A stretch of DNA of 64,000 nt from an uncultured Candidatus Melainabacteria bacterium (GCA_934700335.1 CAKUXM010000001.1:203769-267768); one strand, 5' to 3'. Numbered from the stretch's first letter, positions 15,893 to 24,879 are shown. Notes: a model not told the origin generated them from the sequence alone. Translations and numbers: made by a program.

Positions 15893-16567
15893 CTATAAAC
15901 TAAACCAATCTATTTCATTTAGGTTGTTTCCCTTTAAAAATTCATTACAGTTTTTAAAATGATTACAATTCATAAAAGCATTATCACCCTTGTTTGCTCC
16001 TAATGGAGAGGGATGAGATGCCGTTAAAATTAAAACATTTTCTCTATTTTCAAAAGTTGATAAAGCTCTTTCAATAGCCTTGTTTCCCCATAGCATAACT
16101 ACTAAAGGCTCTTTTTTATTCGCTAATTTTTCTAAAACTAAATCAATAAAAGGCTTCCAAAGTTTTAAAATTTTGTTTTGGTGTTTTTCATCATAAAATG
16201 TCAAAGCAGTGTTTAAAAGAAATACGCCTTGCTCAGCCCATGACGTTAGTTCCCACTTATCAAATACAAAATCTTTATCATAATTTTTGTTTATAACTTT
16301 AAAAATATTTTTCAAAGATGCAGGACATTTTTCAGCTCTGCTTGAAAAAGCTAAGCCATGTGCATGTTCAGGATTCGGATATGGATCTTGCCCAAGAATT
16401 AAAACTTTTACATCTTCAAATTCTGTTAATTTAAAAGCATTAAAAACATCATCTTTTTTGGGAGTAGAAAACCGTTCAAGAGCTTGTTTATAAATATTTT
16501 CACAAAGCTCTAAGCCTTCTTTGCCGAGTACACTATCCCAACTTTTACTAATAGAAAATTTTTCCAT
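15893..16567 (-). CDS. ung: Uracil-DNA glycosylase
   Basis: The 224-residue protein is a family 1 uracil-DNA glycosylase, which cuts uracil out of DNA to begin base-excision repair. The water-activating motif GQDPYP is at residues 59-64 (catalytic Asp61) and the DNA-binding motif ASHPSPLGA lies near residue 183, with FLLNTALT in between. Length is normal. The ATG sits six bases behind a TGATAAAAT box and lacks a ribosome site, so the message is probably leaderless. Confidence 0.96.
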   Translation of the reverse strand: MEKFSISKSWDSVLGKEGLELCENIYKQALERFSTPKKDDVFNAFKLTEFEDVKVLILGQDPYPNPEHAHGLAFSSRAEKCPASLKNIFKVINKNYDKDFVFDKWELTSWAEQGVFLLNTALTFYDEKHQNKILKLWKPFIDLVLEKLANKKEPLVVMLWGNKAIERALSTFENRENVLILTASHPSPLGANKGDNAFMNCNHFKNCNEFLKGNNLNEIDWFSL

Positions 16568-16573
16568 GCTTCA

Positions 16574-16582
16574 ATTTTATCA
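16574..16582 (-). promoter_or_regulatory. Extended -10 promoter of ung, leaderless
   Basis: On the minus strand TGATAAAAT is followed by six bases and then the ung ATG, placing the expected transcript start on the start codon. Confidence 0.55.
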
Positions 16583-16675
16583 TACAAATAGACACATATA
16601 AAAATATTCAATCAGGTAATATAAAAAATTTTTCAAGCAATCTAAACTTTCAATAAAAAGGAAAGCGAGGTTAAA

Positions 16676-17227
16676 ATGTCAGAATTTTCAGTAAAAATGA
16701 TAAGAGAAATGGGTGTTGATGTAGATGAATTATTGAGATTATTAATTACAAATGCAGGCTCTGAGATATCAACTTATTACCACTATATGTTATTAAGAAA
16801 CAACTTAACAGGTCCCGAAGGCGAAGCTCTAAAGGAAATTGTAGAAGATGCAAGAATAGAAGACAGAAATCACTACGAAGCTCTTGTTACAAGAATTTAT
16901 GAACTCGGTGGTGAAATTCCAGATAATTTAGTAACTTTCTACGAACAAGCAAGTTGCCCACCTGCACATTTACCAAAAGAAAATCAAAACACTATGGAAA
17001 TAATTAAAATTTTGAGACAAGCCGAAGAATGCGCAATGGTAGGTTATAATCATATTTGCAAACTAACTTACAATAAAGATTTTAGAACTTTTGACCTTGC
17101 AAAAGCAATTCTACACGAAGAAACAGAACACGAATGCTGGTTTGCAGAGATATTGACCGGTAAACCTTCTGGACACTTCAAAAGAGAAGGTGAACATTCA
17201 CCTTTTGTTAGTAAATTTTTAAGATAA
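16676..17227 (+). CDS. Ferritin-like Dps-like (DPSL) protein
   Basis: This 183-residue protein is a four-helix ferritin-like protein. Metal ligands appear in order: E and YHYM in the first helix (STYYHYML), EDRNHYE in the second, EE in the third (RQAEECAM), and HEETEHECWF in the fourth. Cysteines in SCPP and EECAM fit the conserved pair of DPSL proteins, a group between Dps and bacterioferritin that stores iron and removes peroxide. An oxidative-stress role in an anaerobe is the likely job. It has a GGAAAGCGAGG-type ribosome site and its own terminator. Confidence 0.82.
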   Translation: MSEFSVKMIREMGVDVDELLRLLITNAGSEISTYYHYMLLRNNLTGPEGEALKEIVEDARIEDRNHYEALVTRIYELGGEIPDNLVTFYEQASCPPAHLPKENQNTMEIIKILRQAEECAMVGYNHICKLTYNKDFRTFDLAKAILHEETEHECWFAEILTGKPSGHFKREGEHSPFVSKFLR

Positions 17228-17237
17228 ATTTTGTATC

Positions 17238-17268
17238 GAGGGCGAAAATTTGAAAACTTTTCGCCCTC
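17238..17268 (+). terminator. Stem-loop, GGCGA-type
   Basis: GAGGGCGAAAA pairs with TTTTCGCCCTC around a nine-base loop, just after the Dps-like gene. The U-tract is weak. Confidence 0.6.
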
Positions 17269-17333
17269 TACGTTATAAAGTCTCTCAATTTGTGGAATAG
17301 AAATAGTATAAGTTACGAAACTTTTGGAGAGGC

Positions 17334-17912
17334 ATGAAAAAACAAGTTCTCGTCTATTTATTATTCTTTTTTATCGTTGTTTTAACTGTTTGTATCGGAA
17401 TTTTGATAAAATCAAATCACTTAATTAATTTCGATAACGAGAAATATATACTTCAATATGCAAAAACAACGAATAATGGTCGTGTTGTGCTTAATGAATA
17501 CACACGAAAAAATGACCCTATCCAACGTTGGAAACAACTAATATCTATAAATTACTATCCTTATCAAAAGGACAGCATTGTTGAATTGTCAGATTATTAC
17601 ATTGAAAACTTGCAAAAGACCTATGGAGAAAAGTTTAAACTTTTATCTGACAATAAAAAAGGGCAAGTCATAATAAAATCATACATTATAGTAAATAGAG
17701 ATTATACAGAATATAATGCGGTAGGATTTACTCAATACAAAGATGCCTATTACTATATGCTATTTCAAAAAAAATATGAGTATAGTAACGTAGACGAATT
17801 AAAAGAACAATCAATGAAGTTATTGAGAGAAAATTCAAAATATACAGGTTTGATTGAACTTAAAGTAAAAAACAACAAACCTGCACCTTTGTTGATGACG
17901 TATGAGTATTAA
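17334..17912 (+). CDS. Membrane-anchored protein of unknown function
   Basis: The 192-residue protein has a strong N-terminal hydrophobic helix (residues 6-25) and then a soluble, tyrosine-rich region with many charged residues. The N-terminus could be an uncleaved signal anchor. A GGAGAGG ribosome site sits seven bases before the ATG. It stands alone; no family recognised. Confidence 0.7.
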   Translation: MKKQVLVYLLFFFIVVLTVCIGILIKSNHLINFDNEKYILQYAKTTNNGRVVLNEYTRKNDPIQRWKQLISINYYPYQKDSIVELSDYYIENLQKTYGEKFKLLSDNKKGQVIIKSYIIVNRDYTEYNAVGFTQYKDAYYYMLFQKKYEYSNVDELKEQSMKLLRENSKYTGLIELKVKNNKPAPLLMTYEY

Positions 17913-18066
17913 AATTTGCACTCAATCAAATTAATTTTTTGATATTGACTATTGTATTATATATTTTTGAGACAAAAACTAACCAGTTGGGTATAACACA
18001 TTTTATTTTGAAATAGTTTAATATAAGTATATTAAATCTTTTTCATACTTCCAGCTATTCTTATTT
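17913..18066. other. AT-rich spacer without recognised gene
   Basis: About 150 bases of very AT-rich DNA separate the preceding gene from a strong terminator at 18067. A TATAAC at 17992 could start a short RNA ending at that terminator, but no good -35 box is present, so this is only a possibility. Confidence 0.3.
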
Positions 18067-18093
18067 AAGGGGCATTAAGCCTCTTTTTTTTTT
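18067..18093 (+). terminator. Strong intrinsic terminator
   Basis: A seven-base stem (AAGGGGC / GCCTCTT, one G-T pair) is followed by more than eight T. It ends whatever is transcribed across 17913-18066. Confidence 0.8.
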
Positions 18094-18172
18094 ATCTGCG
18101 ATAGTAAAAAGCTTAGGCGAGAATTCTCCATTGTAATTTAACTTATAAAACAAGACATAATTTTACAATAAG

Positions 18173-18204
18173 AAGACCCTTTGATTTATTCATCAAAGGG
18201 TCTT
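18173..18204. terminator. Hairpin AAGACCCTTTGAT
   Basis: A perfect 13-bp stem with a six-base loop. It stands in the gap before the tRNA-fragment element and may end leftward transcription from the tRNA-Gln region. Confidence 0.55.
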
Positions 18205-18214
18205 ATCGTTTTAT

Positions 18215-18236
18215 AAAACTGGGATGGAAGGACTCG
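18215..18236 (-). repeat. Partial copy of the tRNA-Gln 3' end
   Basis: Twenty-two bases are identical to 18391-18412, which cover the downstream flank, acceptor 3' strand and part of the T arm of tRNA-Gln. The two copies are direct repeats 176 bases apart. Repeats of a tRNA 3' end are typical of integration scars, but the short interval holds no integrase. Confidence 0.75.
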
Positions 18237-18350
18237 CTTTAGCCGTTGGCGAGTATCACGAGCCTTACGGATAAGGATGCCCTTTAGGGTAGAACCTCTG
18301 TTTTTGCGACCGACAAGAGCAAAAACTTTGGTGAGAGTTCTCCATTCCTT
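18237..18350. other. Hairpin-rich element next to tRNA-Gln
   Basis: Short stems follow one another: CTCGC/GCGAG (starting at 18232), CCTTA/TAAGG (18263-18276), CCCT/AGGG, and GTTTTTGC/GCAAAAAC (18300-18326). The sequence is richer in G+C than its surroundings, and no reading frame across it looks like a protein. It may be a small structured RNA or a tRNA-derived mobile cassette. Confidence 0.4.
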
Positions 18351-18353
18351 ACA

Positions 18354-18394
18354 TAAAAAAAAGAAGCTCCCTTTTGGAAACTTCTTTTTTAAAA
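18354..18394 (-). terminator. Terminator of tRNA-Gln
   Basis: On the minus strand a GAAGTTTCC / GGGAGCTTC-type hairpin with a long T run follows the tRNA by only a few bases. Confidence 0.75.
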
Positions 18395-18467
18395 CTGGGA
18401 TGGAAGGACTCGAACCTCCGAAATGCCTGGACCAAAACCAGGTGCCTTACCACTTGGCGACATCCCA
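18395..18467 (-). tRNA. tRNA-Gln (anticodon TTG)
   Basis: Read on the minus strand, the acceptor TGGGATG pairs with CATCCCA. The anticodon stem CCTGG/CCAGG encloses the loop TTTTGGT, giving anticodon TTG (glutamine). The D loop holds AGTGGTAAGG and the T arm GGTTCGAGTCC. CCA is not encoded, so it must be added by the CCA-adding enzyme whose gene is close by at 18832. Confidence 0.95.
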
Positions 18468-18481
18468 TTGGGTATACTCTT

Positions 18482-18509
18482 ATCTTACCAGTTCAATTTG
18501 ATTTGTCAA
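18482..18509 (-). promoter_or_regulatory. Sigma70-type promoter of tRNA-Gln
   Basis: On the minus strand a perfect TTGACA is followed after 16 bases by TAAGAT, 14 bases before the tRNA. Confidence 0.65.
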
Positions 18510-18543
18510 TATTTTTAAGAAATTTTTACTTTTTCTTTTTTAT

Positions 18544-18777
18544 CTATTCATTTACCTTCTTTTCTCTTTCTGGATATCGACATATTCTCGCTGGATCAAA
18601 AAATGCAGTCGAATATATCAGCAAATCGTTCTCTGGTGCGAAATACTGACGCAAAAATTCTCTATTAGTAATCTCCTCGATACAAGTGTAAGAATCAGCG
18701 TGATCTTTTAAGTAGCTAGCAAAAATCCGTTGCTTATGGCTCAACTTGTAATCCTTCAAGTTCTTTATGATGTCCAT
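18544..18777 (-). CDS. Possible small protein of unknown function
   Basis: A 77-codon open frame begins at ATG and encodes a charged, aromatic-rich peptide (SHKQRIFASYLKDHADSY). It has no obvious ribosome site. It lies between tRNA-Gln and cca, where integrated remnants often occur. It could be a remnant or chance. Confidence 0.3.
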   Translation of the reverse strand: MDIIKNLKDYKLSHKQRIFASYLKDHADSYTCIEEITNREFLRQYFAPENDLLIYSTAFFDPARICRYPEREKKVNE

Positions 18778-18831
18778 ACATGCATGCTAACTCATGTTAC
18801 GACTGATTTCTAGCCATGTTTTAATAAAAAT

Positions 18832-19947
18832 TTACATGTTTTTTTCATATTTCTCAACTAATTCAAGCTCTTCCTCTCTTGTAAGTTCAGGATTTTTAAG
18901 CTTTTCCGCCAACACATAGTCCAAAATCTTTGCATATTTTTCACTCGGAGGCAATCCCCTGTTTTTTAAATCATTCCCTGAAATCTCTGGTTTGACCGCA
19001 GACAATTTATCCAAATATTCCATTGCCTTACCATCTTTTTTAGTAATTTCATACATCAAAAGTGATTCCGTTTCACACTTTTCAAAAGCTTTTACAATCT
19101 TATAATCACTGCTCAAATCAATTTCAAGCAATTTTTTATAATCATCAACAATTTTCTTTTCTGTTTTTGTAAGCTCAAATTTACTCATATCAAGCAATCC
19201 AATATAAACAAGCCAAACATTTTTAACTTGTTTAAAATATTTATTCACAAGATTTTCGATATCATAATCAGGTAACTCAAAATCTGTCTCCGTCATAAGT
19301 TTATACATCTTTTGCTCAACAAATTTTCTAAAAGCCTTATTAGAATTAAGGTTGAAAGTCGACACAAGTTCGTCTTTCAATCTTTTATAGCACATATCAT
19401 AATTAACATTTTTCAAATAATCATCTTGCAATTGTTTTGTATGTTCATCAAGGTCAAAACCAAACCTAGTAGCGAACTTAAGCCCCCTTATAATTCTTGT
19501 CGGGTCATCAACAAAGCTTCCATCGTGCATAACACGCAAAATTTTATTATTTATATCGTCTCTTCCTCCAACGTAATCAACTATTTCACCAGTTTTAGTG
19601 TTTCTTGCCAGAGCATTTATTGTAAAATCCCTTCTTATAACATCTTCCTTCAAATCACAGCCAATCTCTTCCACAACAGGCAAATGACCTTTTCTTGGAT
19701 ATGACTCTTTTCTTGTTGATGCGATATCAAAAGGTTTCTTTTTTTTACCAACTAAAATTCTTACTGTTCCAAAATCTGGATTGGTCTGAACAATTTCGCA
19801 ATCAGAAATATTTTGGCAAAATTCAATAGCATTGCCAACATACGTAATATCAACATCATTACTTGGCATTTTTAGCAAAATATCTCTAACAACGCCACCA
19901 ACATAATACAAATTATCGTATTTTTCGTACAAATCTATGATGTTCAT
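18832..19947 (-). CDS. cca: CCA-adding enzyme / tRNA nucleotidyltransferase
   Basis: The 371-residue protein belongs to the class II nucleotidyltransferases that add or repair the 3' CCA of tRNA, or poly(A) polymerase relatives. The head domain has YVGGVVRDILL (residues 15-25), the metal-binding DVDIT, and RRDFTINALA with GGRDDI; the neck has DDPTRIIRGLKFATRFGF. Length is slightly short of the 400-residue norm. A neighbouring tRNA-Gln lacks an encoded CCA, so the activity is needed. The ATG follows TAGAAT by seven bases and lacks a clear ribosome site, so it may be leaderless. Confidence 0.93.
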   Translation of the reverse strand: MNIIDLYEKYDNLYYVGGVVRDILLKMPSNDVDITYVGNAIEFCQNISDCEIVQTNPDFGTVRILVGKKKKPFDIASTRKESYPRKGHLPVVEEIGCDLKEDVIRRDFTINALARNTKTGEIVDYVGGRDDINNKILRVMHDGSFVDDPTRIIRGLKFATRFGFDLDEHTKQLQDDYLKNVNYDMCYKRLKDELVSTFNLNSNKAFRKFVEQKMYKLMTETDFELPDYDIENLVNKYFKQVKNVWLVYIGLLDMSKFELTKTEKKIVDDYKKLLEIDLSSDYKIVKAFEKCETESLLMYEITKKDGKAMEYLDKLSAVKPEISGNDLKNRGLPPSEKYAKILDYVLAEKLKNPELTREEELELVEKYEKNM

Positions 19948-20000
19948 ATACCCTATTCTAGCGTAAAATAGTAATTAATCAATTAAGATAAGAGGGTATT

Positions 20001-23000
20001 ATGTTACAAGAAGCAACAAAGGCTCTTAATTCTGCCTTTAACAATAGTTTTATAAAAAAATTAAGCCAATATTTGCACGACTGTGTTCGTGAAGAGGTAA
20101 AGAGTTCAACTTTTAGAAACCTAAAAGCAGACAAAGCTAACAAATGGATATTTTTAAAAGATGAAGAAACACTTTACACAAAGAATTTAGAGTACTTAAA
20201 ACTTTCTGCTTACGACTCTAAAATCACTGAACTTTTACTACAAAGCTCAAACGAGCAAAAAGACAAATATTTAATTTATGGCTATCTATTTTTAGTGGGA
20301 AAATCTTCTAAAAAACGTAGTAATGAGTTTTTGACACCATTATTATACACACCTTGTCGATTAGAAAAAAATGGTGTTAACATCAATTTATTCTTAACAG
20401 AAGAAATGATTTCCCTAAACACAGGTGCAATTACAGCATTAATGAAAAAAGCTGACGATGATGACGAAGTTGAACAAGTTTTAAAATTTTTACTTGATGC
20501 TGTTCCATCAATGCCAATCACGCAAGAAAAATTAGATATCTTTTTAACAACTTTAAAATCAATTATTCCAGATGTTGACGTATCTCTAAACCCAGAATTA
20601 ATTGAAGATGACAACGTAACAAAGGAAAAAGAATTTTATAAAGATAAAGATGTAATTGATGCCGATAATCTTGAAGCTCTTATTGAAGAAGAGGAACACG
20701 AAGAAAAAAAACAAGTTAACATTGACAAACTATGTCTTACACGTCAATCTGCAATTATTTTAACAAAACGTCCTTCAATCACAGCAGGGGTTTTGCACGA
20801 ATTAACACAAATTGCAGAACGTCCAAGCGGAATTTATCGTGAAACAGCCTTAAACGTAATCAATGAAGAATACCTGCAAAGTAAAGGCAAACAAGTAGAA
20901 GTTCCAAAACCAGATGCGTTAGAAGATTTTCTACCATTAACTCCTTTATCACTGAGTGATTCACAAGAAGACGTAATCCGTCAAATTGAAATGAACAAGC
21001 TAGTATCAGTCTTCGGACCTCCAGGTACTGGTAAATCACAAACAATCGTCAACCTTGTTGCACACTTGATTGCAGAAGGTAAAACAGTTCTTGTGGCTTC
21101 AAAAATGGACAAAGCAGTTGACGTTGTAGCAGACAGATTAAACAACCTTGGTGCGCCATTCCTAGCGCTACGTGCGGGTCGTCTTGATTATCAACGTAAA
21201 TTAAGATTTCAACTTGAAGACCTTGCCTCAGGCAAGTTTGACCTAAATGAAAACCTTGAAGACATTATCTTTAGTGATGTTGATGATATCAAAAAACTTT
21301 TGACCGATATAAAAGAGCTTGAAGACAATTGTGAAAAAATTATAAATTATGAAAACGAATGGCAAAAAGCTGACGAAGAACGTAAAAATCGTGAAAAACT
21401 TCTTGGCGACAGAATTTATATTGACAAAGTTTTAAAAAAACAAGAGGTTGAAGATCTAAATTCTTCAATAAAAATAATTGAAAACAATTACGATAAGAGC
21501 GGATTTTTTGTAAATCTTCAAAACTATTCTGCAAAAGAAAAAATTAAAAAAGTTTTAGAAATAAAAGATTTTGAGCCAACACAAGAAAACACCGCACGTC
21601 TAAAAGACGAACTTTCTTACGCAAAAATAGAACGTCGTCTAAAACTTTATGAAACAGAAATTCAAAAAATAGGAAACCTTCATCTATTGATAGATGAAAT
21701 TCACAACCTAAAAGCAAAACAACATAACCTTGTTGTAAACGTACTAAAATCAATAAGAGTTGACTCTTTAAAAGGTTTAAGAACAGACAGTCAAAAACGT
21801 GGACGACTTTTAACACACGCAAAATCACTTGTTTCAAGACAACAAAACTTACAAAACAGACTTCTTGAAACAGAAGATTTTAGACCACTTTTAGAAGCCT
21901 TCCCTTGCTGGTGCGTAACAACTTACGCCGTATCAAGTTCCTTACCTATGAAACCAGGACTGTTTGATGTCGCAATCATAGACGAAGCTTCTCAATGCGA
22001 CATTGCAAGTTGTTTCCCAATTCTATTCCGAGCTAAAAAAGCCGTAATTGTAGGCGATGACAAACAATTACCACATTTATCTTTTCTTGAAAAAGCAAAA
22101 GAACAATCTTTCTTGAGTCAATACGGAATTCCAGACAGATATCAACTAATGTGGAAATATCGTGCAAATTCCATGTTTGACATTGCAAATTACTACTGCA
22201 TGAATCCAGTATTATTAGATGAACATTTCAGAAGTTTACCACCAATCATAAACTTCTCAAACAAAGAATTTTACGGCAACAGAATAAAAGTGATGCACCA
22301 AAATTCTGACAAAGAAAAAGTGTTAGAAATAATTCAAGTTCCAGACGGCAAAATGGATCCTGATGCTAATGTAACTAAAAATACGCCAGAAATTGAAGCA
22401 GTAGTAAGAAAAGTTCACGAGTTAATCCTAGAAGATGAACGCAAAAACCCAGAAAAACCGATTACAATAGGTATCATCTCTCCATTTAGAGCTCAAGTTG
22501 ATCAACTTAAAATCTCTGTAAGAAAAGTTATTTCTGAACGTATGATGGAAAAACACCAAGTTGAAATCGGTACAGCACACGCATTTCAAGGTGATGAAAG
22601 AGACATTATCCTTATGTCTTGGGCTTTTGCAAACGACAGCCACCCTCAAAGTTTGACTTTCTTACAAAAACCAAACTTATTCAACGTTGCAATTACACGT
22701 GCTAAATACAAAGTAATAAACTTTGTATCAAAAGATATTGGTGAACTACCAGAAGGTCTGTTCCGTAGCTACCTTGAATACATTAGAGAATACGATGACC
22801 ATTTTAATGCAGTTATGAACAACGAAATTGATGAAAACTTCTACAAAAACTCTTTTGAAAAAGAAGTTGCAGAAAAACTTAGAGAATTAGGTTACACAGT
22901 AAAAGCCGGTGCAAAAGTTGCAGGATTAACAGCTGATTTGCTCGTAGGTAACAATCTAATCATTGAAATCGATGGTGTAGAAGATAACAAAAAATCTCAT

Positions 23001-23120
23001 ACTTCAAATATGAAAAAACAATCAATACTTGAACGCTCTGGATTTAAGGTAGAAAGAATAACTTACCGTGAATGGCAATATTCACCAAATGCTTGTATTG
23101 AAAGAATATTTTTAAAATAA
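20001..23120 (+). CDS. UPF1-like superfamily I helicase with C-terminal nuclease-like domain
   Basis: This 1039-residue protein has an N-terminal region (1-310) of unknown fold, then an AAA_11/AAA_12-type helicase core. Walker A is GPPGTGKSQ near residue 339, a coiled-coil insertion spans about 420-620, Walker B is IIDEASQ (Asp661), and later motifs are GDDKQLPHL, AHAFQGDERD and NVAITRAK. The last 90 residues (from SFEKEVAEKLRELGY to the end) resemble a DUF559/PD-(D/E)xK nuclease: LTADLLVGNNLIIEIDG. It is likely involved in DNA repair or defence. It stands alone with its own terminator. Confidence 0.87.
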   Translation: MLQEATKALNSAFNNSFIKKLSQYLHDCVREEVKSSTFRNLKADKANKWIFLKDEETLYTKNLEYLKLSAYDSKITELLLQSSNEQKDKYLIYGYLFLVGKSSKKRSNEFLTPLLYTPCRLEKNGVNINLFLTEEMISLNTGAITALMKKADDDDEVEQVLKFLLDAVPSMPITQEKLDIFLTTLKSIIPDVDVSLNPELIEDDNVTKEKEFYKDKDVIDADNLEALIEEEEHEEKKQVNIDKLCLTRQSAIILTKRPSITAGVLHELTQIAERPSGIYRETALNVINEEYLQSKGKQVEVPKPDALEDFLPLTPLSLSDSQEDVIRQIEMNKLVSVFGPPGTGKSQTIVNLVAHLIAEGKTVLVASKMDKAVDVVADRLNNLGAPFLALRAGRLDYQRKLRFQLEDLASGKFDLNENLEDIIFSDVDDIKKLLTDIKELEDNCEKIINYENEWQKADEERKNREKLLGDRIYIDKVLKKQEVEDLNSSIKIIENNYDKSGFFVNLQNYSAKEKIKKVLEIKDFEPTQENTARLKDELSYAKIERRLKLYETEIQKIGNLHLLIDEIHNLKAKQHNLVVNVLKSIRVDSLKGLRTDSQKRGRLLTHAKSLVSRQQNLQNRLLETEDFRPLLEAFPCWCVTTYAVSSSLPMKPGLFDVAIIDEASQCDIASCFPILFRAKKAVIVGDDKQLPHLSFLEKAKEQSFLSQYGIPDRYQLMWKYRANSMFDIANYYCMNPVLLDEHFRSLPPIINFSNKEFYGNRIKVMHQNSDKEKVLEIIQVPDGKMDPDANVTKNTPEIEAVVRKVHELILEDERKNPEKPITIGIISPFRAQVDQLKISVRKVISERMMEKHQVEIGTAHAFQGDERDIILMSWAFANDSHPQSLTFLQKPNLFNVAITRAKYKVINFVSKDIGELPEGLFRSYLEYIREYDDHFNAVMNNEIDENFYKNSFEKEVAEKLRELGYTVKAGAKVAGLTADLLVGNNLIIEIDGVEDNKKSHTSNMKKQSILERSGFKVERITYREWQYSPNACIERIFLK

Positions 23121-23139
23121 ATACAGTAAGCTAAAAGTA

Positions 23140-23170
23140 GAGTGGCGTTTTGCAAAGCAAAACGCCACTC
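23140..23170. terminator. Bidirectional stem between helicase gene and fabF
   Basis: A 14-bp perfect stem (GAGTGGCGTTTTGC, loop AAA) sits between the two convergent genes. It contains the GGCG core of the window's terminator family. Confidence 0.75.
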
Positions 23171-23193
23171 ATAATTATTTAAAATATTCCAAA

Positions 23194-24453
23194 TTATTCA
23201 GCATATTTTTTGAAAACAAGTGAAGCATCATGTCCTCCAAAACCAAATGAGTTTGACATTGTGTATGTCAAATCAGCATTTACTGGTTTGTTTGGAATGT
23301 AGTTCAAGTTAGCAACTTCTGGATCTTGATTTTCAAGATTAATTGTAGCTGGAACTAAATTATCATTCATTGCTTCTACACAAACGATAGCTTCAACCGC
23401 ACCAGCCGCACCTAAAAGGTGTCCGTGCATACTTTTTGTTGAGCTTACTTTTAAGTCAGGATTTTTGTCTAAATCACCAAATACATTTGCAATTGCTAAT
23501 GATTCACCAATATCACCTACGTGAGTACTTGTACCGTGAGCATTAATGTAATCGATGTCATTAGTTGTGATACCCGCATCTTTAACTGCGAATTCCATAG
23601 CTTTTGCAGCAGCAGAACCTGTAGGGTCCGGAGCAACCATATCGTAAGCATCACAAGTTTGACCATAGCCAACAATTTCTGCATAAATTTTAGCGCCACG
23701 AGCTTTTGCGTGTTCTAATTCTTCTAAAACTAAAACCCCAGCACCTTCACTCATTACGAAACCGTCTCTATCAATATCGTAAGGTCGTGAAGCTTTTGTA
23801 GGCTCGTCATTACGTTTAGATAATGTTCTTGCAGAAGAAAATCCGCCAACACCTAAATTACATACAACAGATTCAGTACCACCCGCTAACATTGCATCTG
23901 CTTCACCGTATTGAATTGTTCTGAAAGCATCACCAATAGAGTGCGTACCTGATGCACAAGCTGAAACAATAGCTTTATTTATTCCCTTTAATCCAAATTT
24001 AATAGCAATTTTGCCTGCAGCCATATTTGCTATCATTGCAGGGATTGTAAATGGCGAACATTTTGTGTAACCAAGTTTCAACATTTTTTCATGGTTAACT
24101 TCAATTGTTCTAAAACCACCTGCGGCAGAAGATACTAAACAACCAATTCTATATGGGTCTTCTTTTGACATATCAAGACCAGAATCGTTAAAAGCTTCAT
24201 CACTTGCAACAAGCGCAAATTTAATAAAGTTATCAAGTCTTTTAGCTTCTTTAGCGTCCATATATTGAGATTCATCATATTTTGGTACAGAACCAAAAAT
24301 ATGTGTTGTTTGAGAATTCAAATCTAATTCTGAACCATCGTTTAATGTAATACAGCTTTCGCAGTTTTTAATACCGTTCCAAAACTTTTCTACACCGATA
24401 CCATAGCCAGTAATAGCACCCATGCCTGTAATTACAACTCTTTTTTTATCCAT
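23194..24453 (-). CDS. fabF: Beta-ketoacyl-ACP synthase II
   Basis: The 419-residue enzyme elongates fatty acids by condensing malonyl-ACP with acyl-ACP in the cytoplasm. The Cys-His-His catalytic triad is visible: C166 in SACASGTH, H306 in NAHGTSTH, and H343 in STKSMHGHLLG. Length is typical. It is the last gene of the rpmF-plsX-fabD-fabG-acpP-fabF run and is separated from acpP by an imperfect hairpin that may lower its expression relative to acpP. Confidence 0.98.
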   Translation of the reverse strand: MDKKRVVITGMGAITGYGIGVEKFWNGIKNCESCITLNDGSELDLNSQTTHIFGSVPKYDESQYMDAKEAKRLDNFIKFALVASDEAFNDSGLDMSKEDPYRIGCLVSSAAGGFRTIEVNHEKMLKLGYTKCSPFTIPAMIANMAAGKIAIKFGLKGINKAIVSACASGTHSIGDAFRTIQYGEADAMLAGGTESVVCNLGVGGFSSARTLSKRNDEPTKASRPYDIDRDGFVMSEGAGVLVLEELEHAKARGAKIYAEIVGYGQTCDAYDMVAPDPTGSAAAKAMEFAVKDAGITTNDIDYINAHGTSTHVGDIGESLAIANVFGDLDKNPDLKVSSTKSMHGHLLGAAGAVEAIVCVEAMNDNLVPATINLENQDPEVANLNYIPNKPVNADLTYTMSNSFGFGGHDASLVFKKYAE

Positions 24454-24473
24454 AATTCTTTCCTCATAATTAA

Positions 24474-24526
24474 AAAGAGGTCAATAATAACAACATTACT
24501 TCTAACGTTATATATTAACCTCTTTC
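24474..24526 (-). terminator. Attenuator-like hairpin between acpP and fabF
   Basis: On the minus strand an imperfect stem (AAAGAGGTTAATA / TATTGACCTCTTT) is followed by a run of T before the fabF ribosome site. It would let most transcripts stop after acpP, giving more carrier protein than synthase. Confidence 0.55.
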
Positions 24527-24554
24527 ATAATACTAATTAATAACTATTCCTCAA

Positions 24555-24785
24555 TTAAGAGTGAGCTTCAATATAGTTTACAGCATCTTGAACTGTTTGA
24601 ATTTTTTCAGCTTCTTCATCAGGAATTTCGCAACCGAATTCTTCTTCAAAAGCCATAACTAATTCAACTGTATCTAATGAATCAGCACCTAAATCACCTG
24701 TGAAGCTAGCTTCTGGTGTTACTAAGCTTTCATCTACGCTTAATTGATCTACTACTACTTTTTTTACTTTTTCTAATGTACTCAT
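24555..24785 (-). CDS. acpP: Acyl carrier protein
   Basis: This acidic 76-residue protein carries growing fatty acids on a phosphopantetheine arm attached to Ser36 in the LGADSLDTVEL motif. Length and helix pattern are canonical. It lies between fabG and fabF, as in many bacteria. A GAGGAAAA ribosome site precedes the ATG. Confidence 0.98.
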   Translation of the reverse strand: MSTLEKVKKVVVDQLSVDESLVTPEASFTGDLGADSLDTVELVMAFEEEFGCEIPDEEAEKIQTVQDAVNYIEAHS

Positions 24786-24879
24786 TTTTTTTCCTCTTTT
24801 TGTAATTTATATACCTTACTTTTAAATTATACTATCTAAATTTTATTTGGCAAATCTGTTTAATATATTGTAAAAATTC

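Noticed and set aside
18215..18412. Integrated phage or island with attachment sites
   Set aside because: The interval between repeats is only about 180 bases and has no integrase or phage gene; reported instead as a tRNA-fragment cassette.
18277..18649. Plus-strand frames across tRNA-Gln and its flanks
   Set aside because: They run through the tRNA and its terminator and contain tRNA sequence translated as protein.
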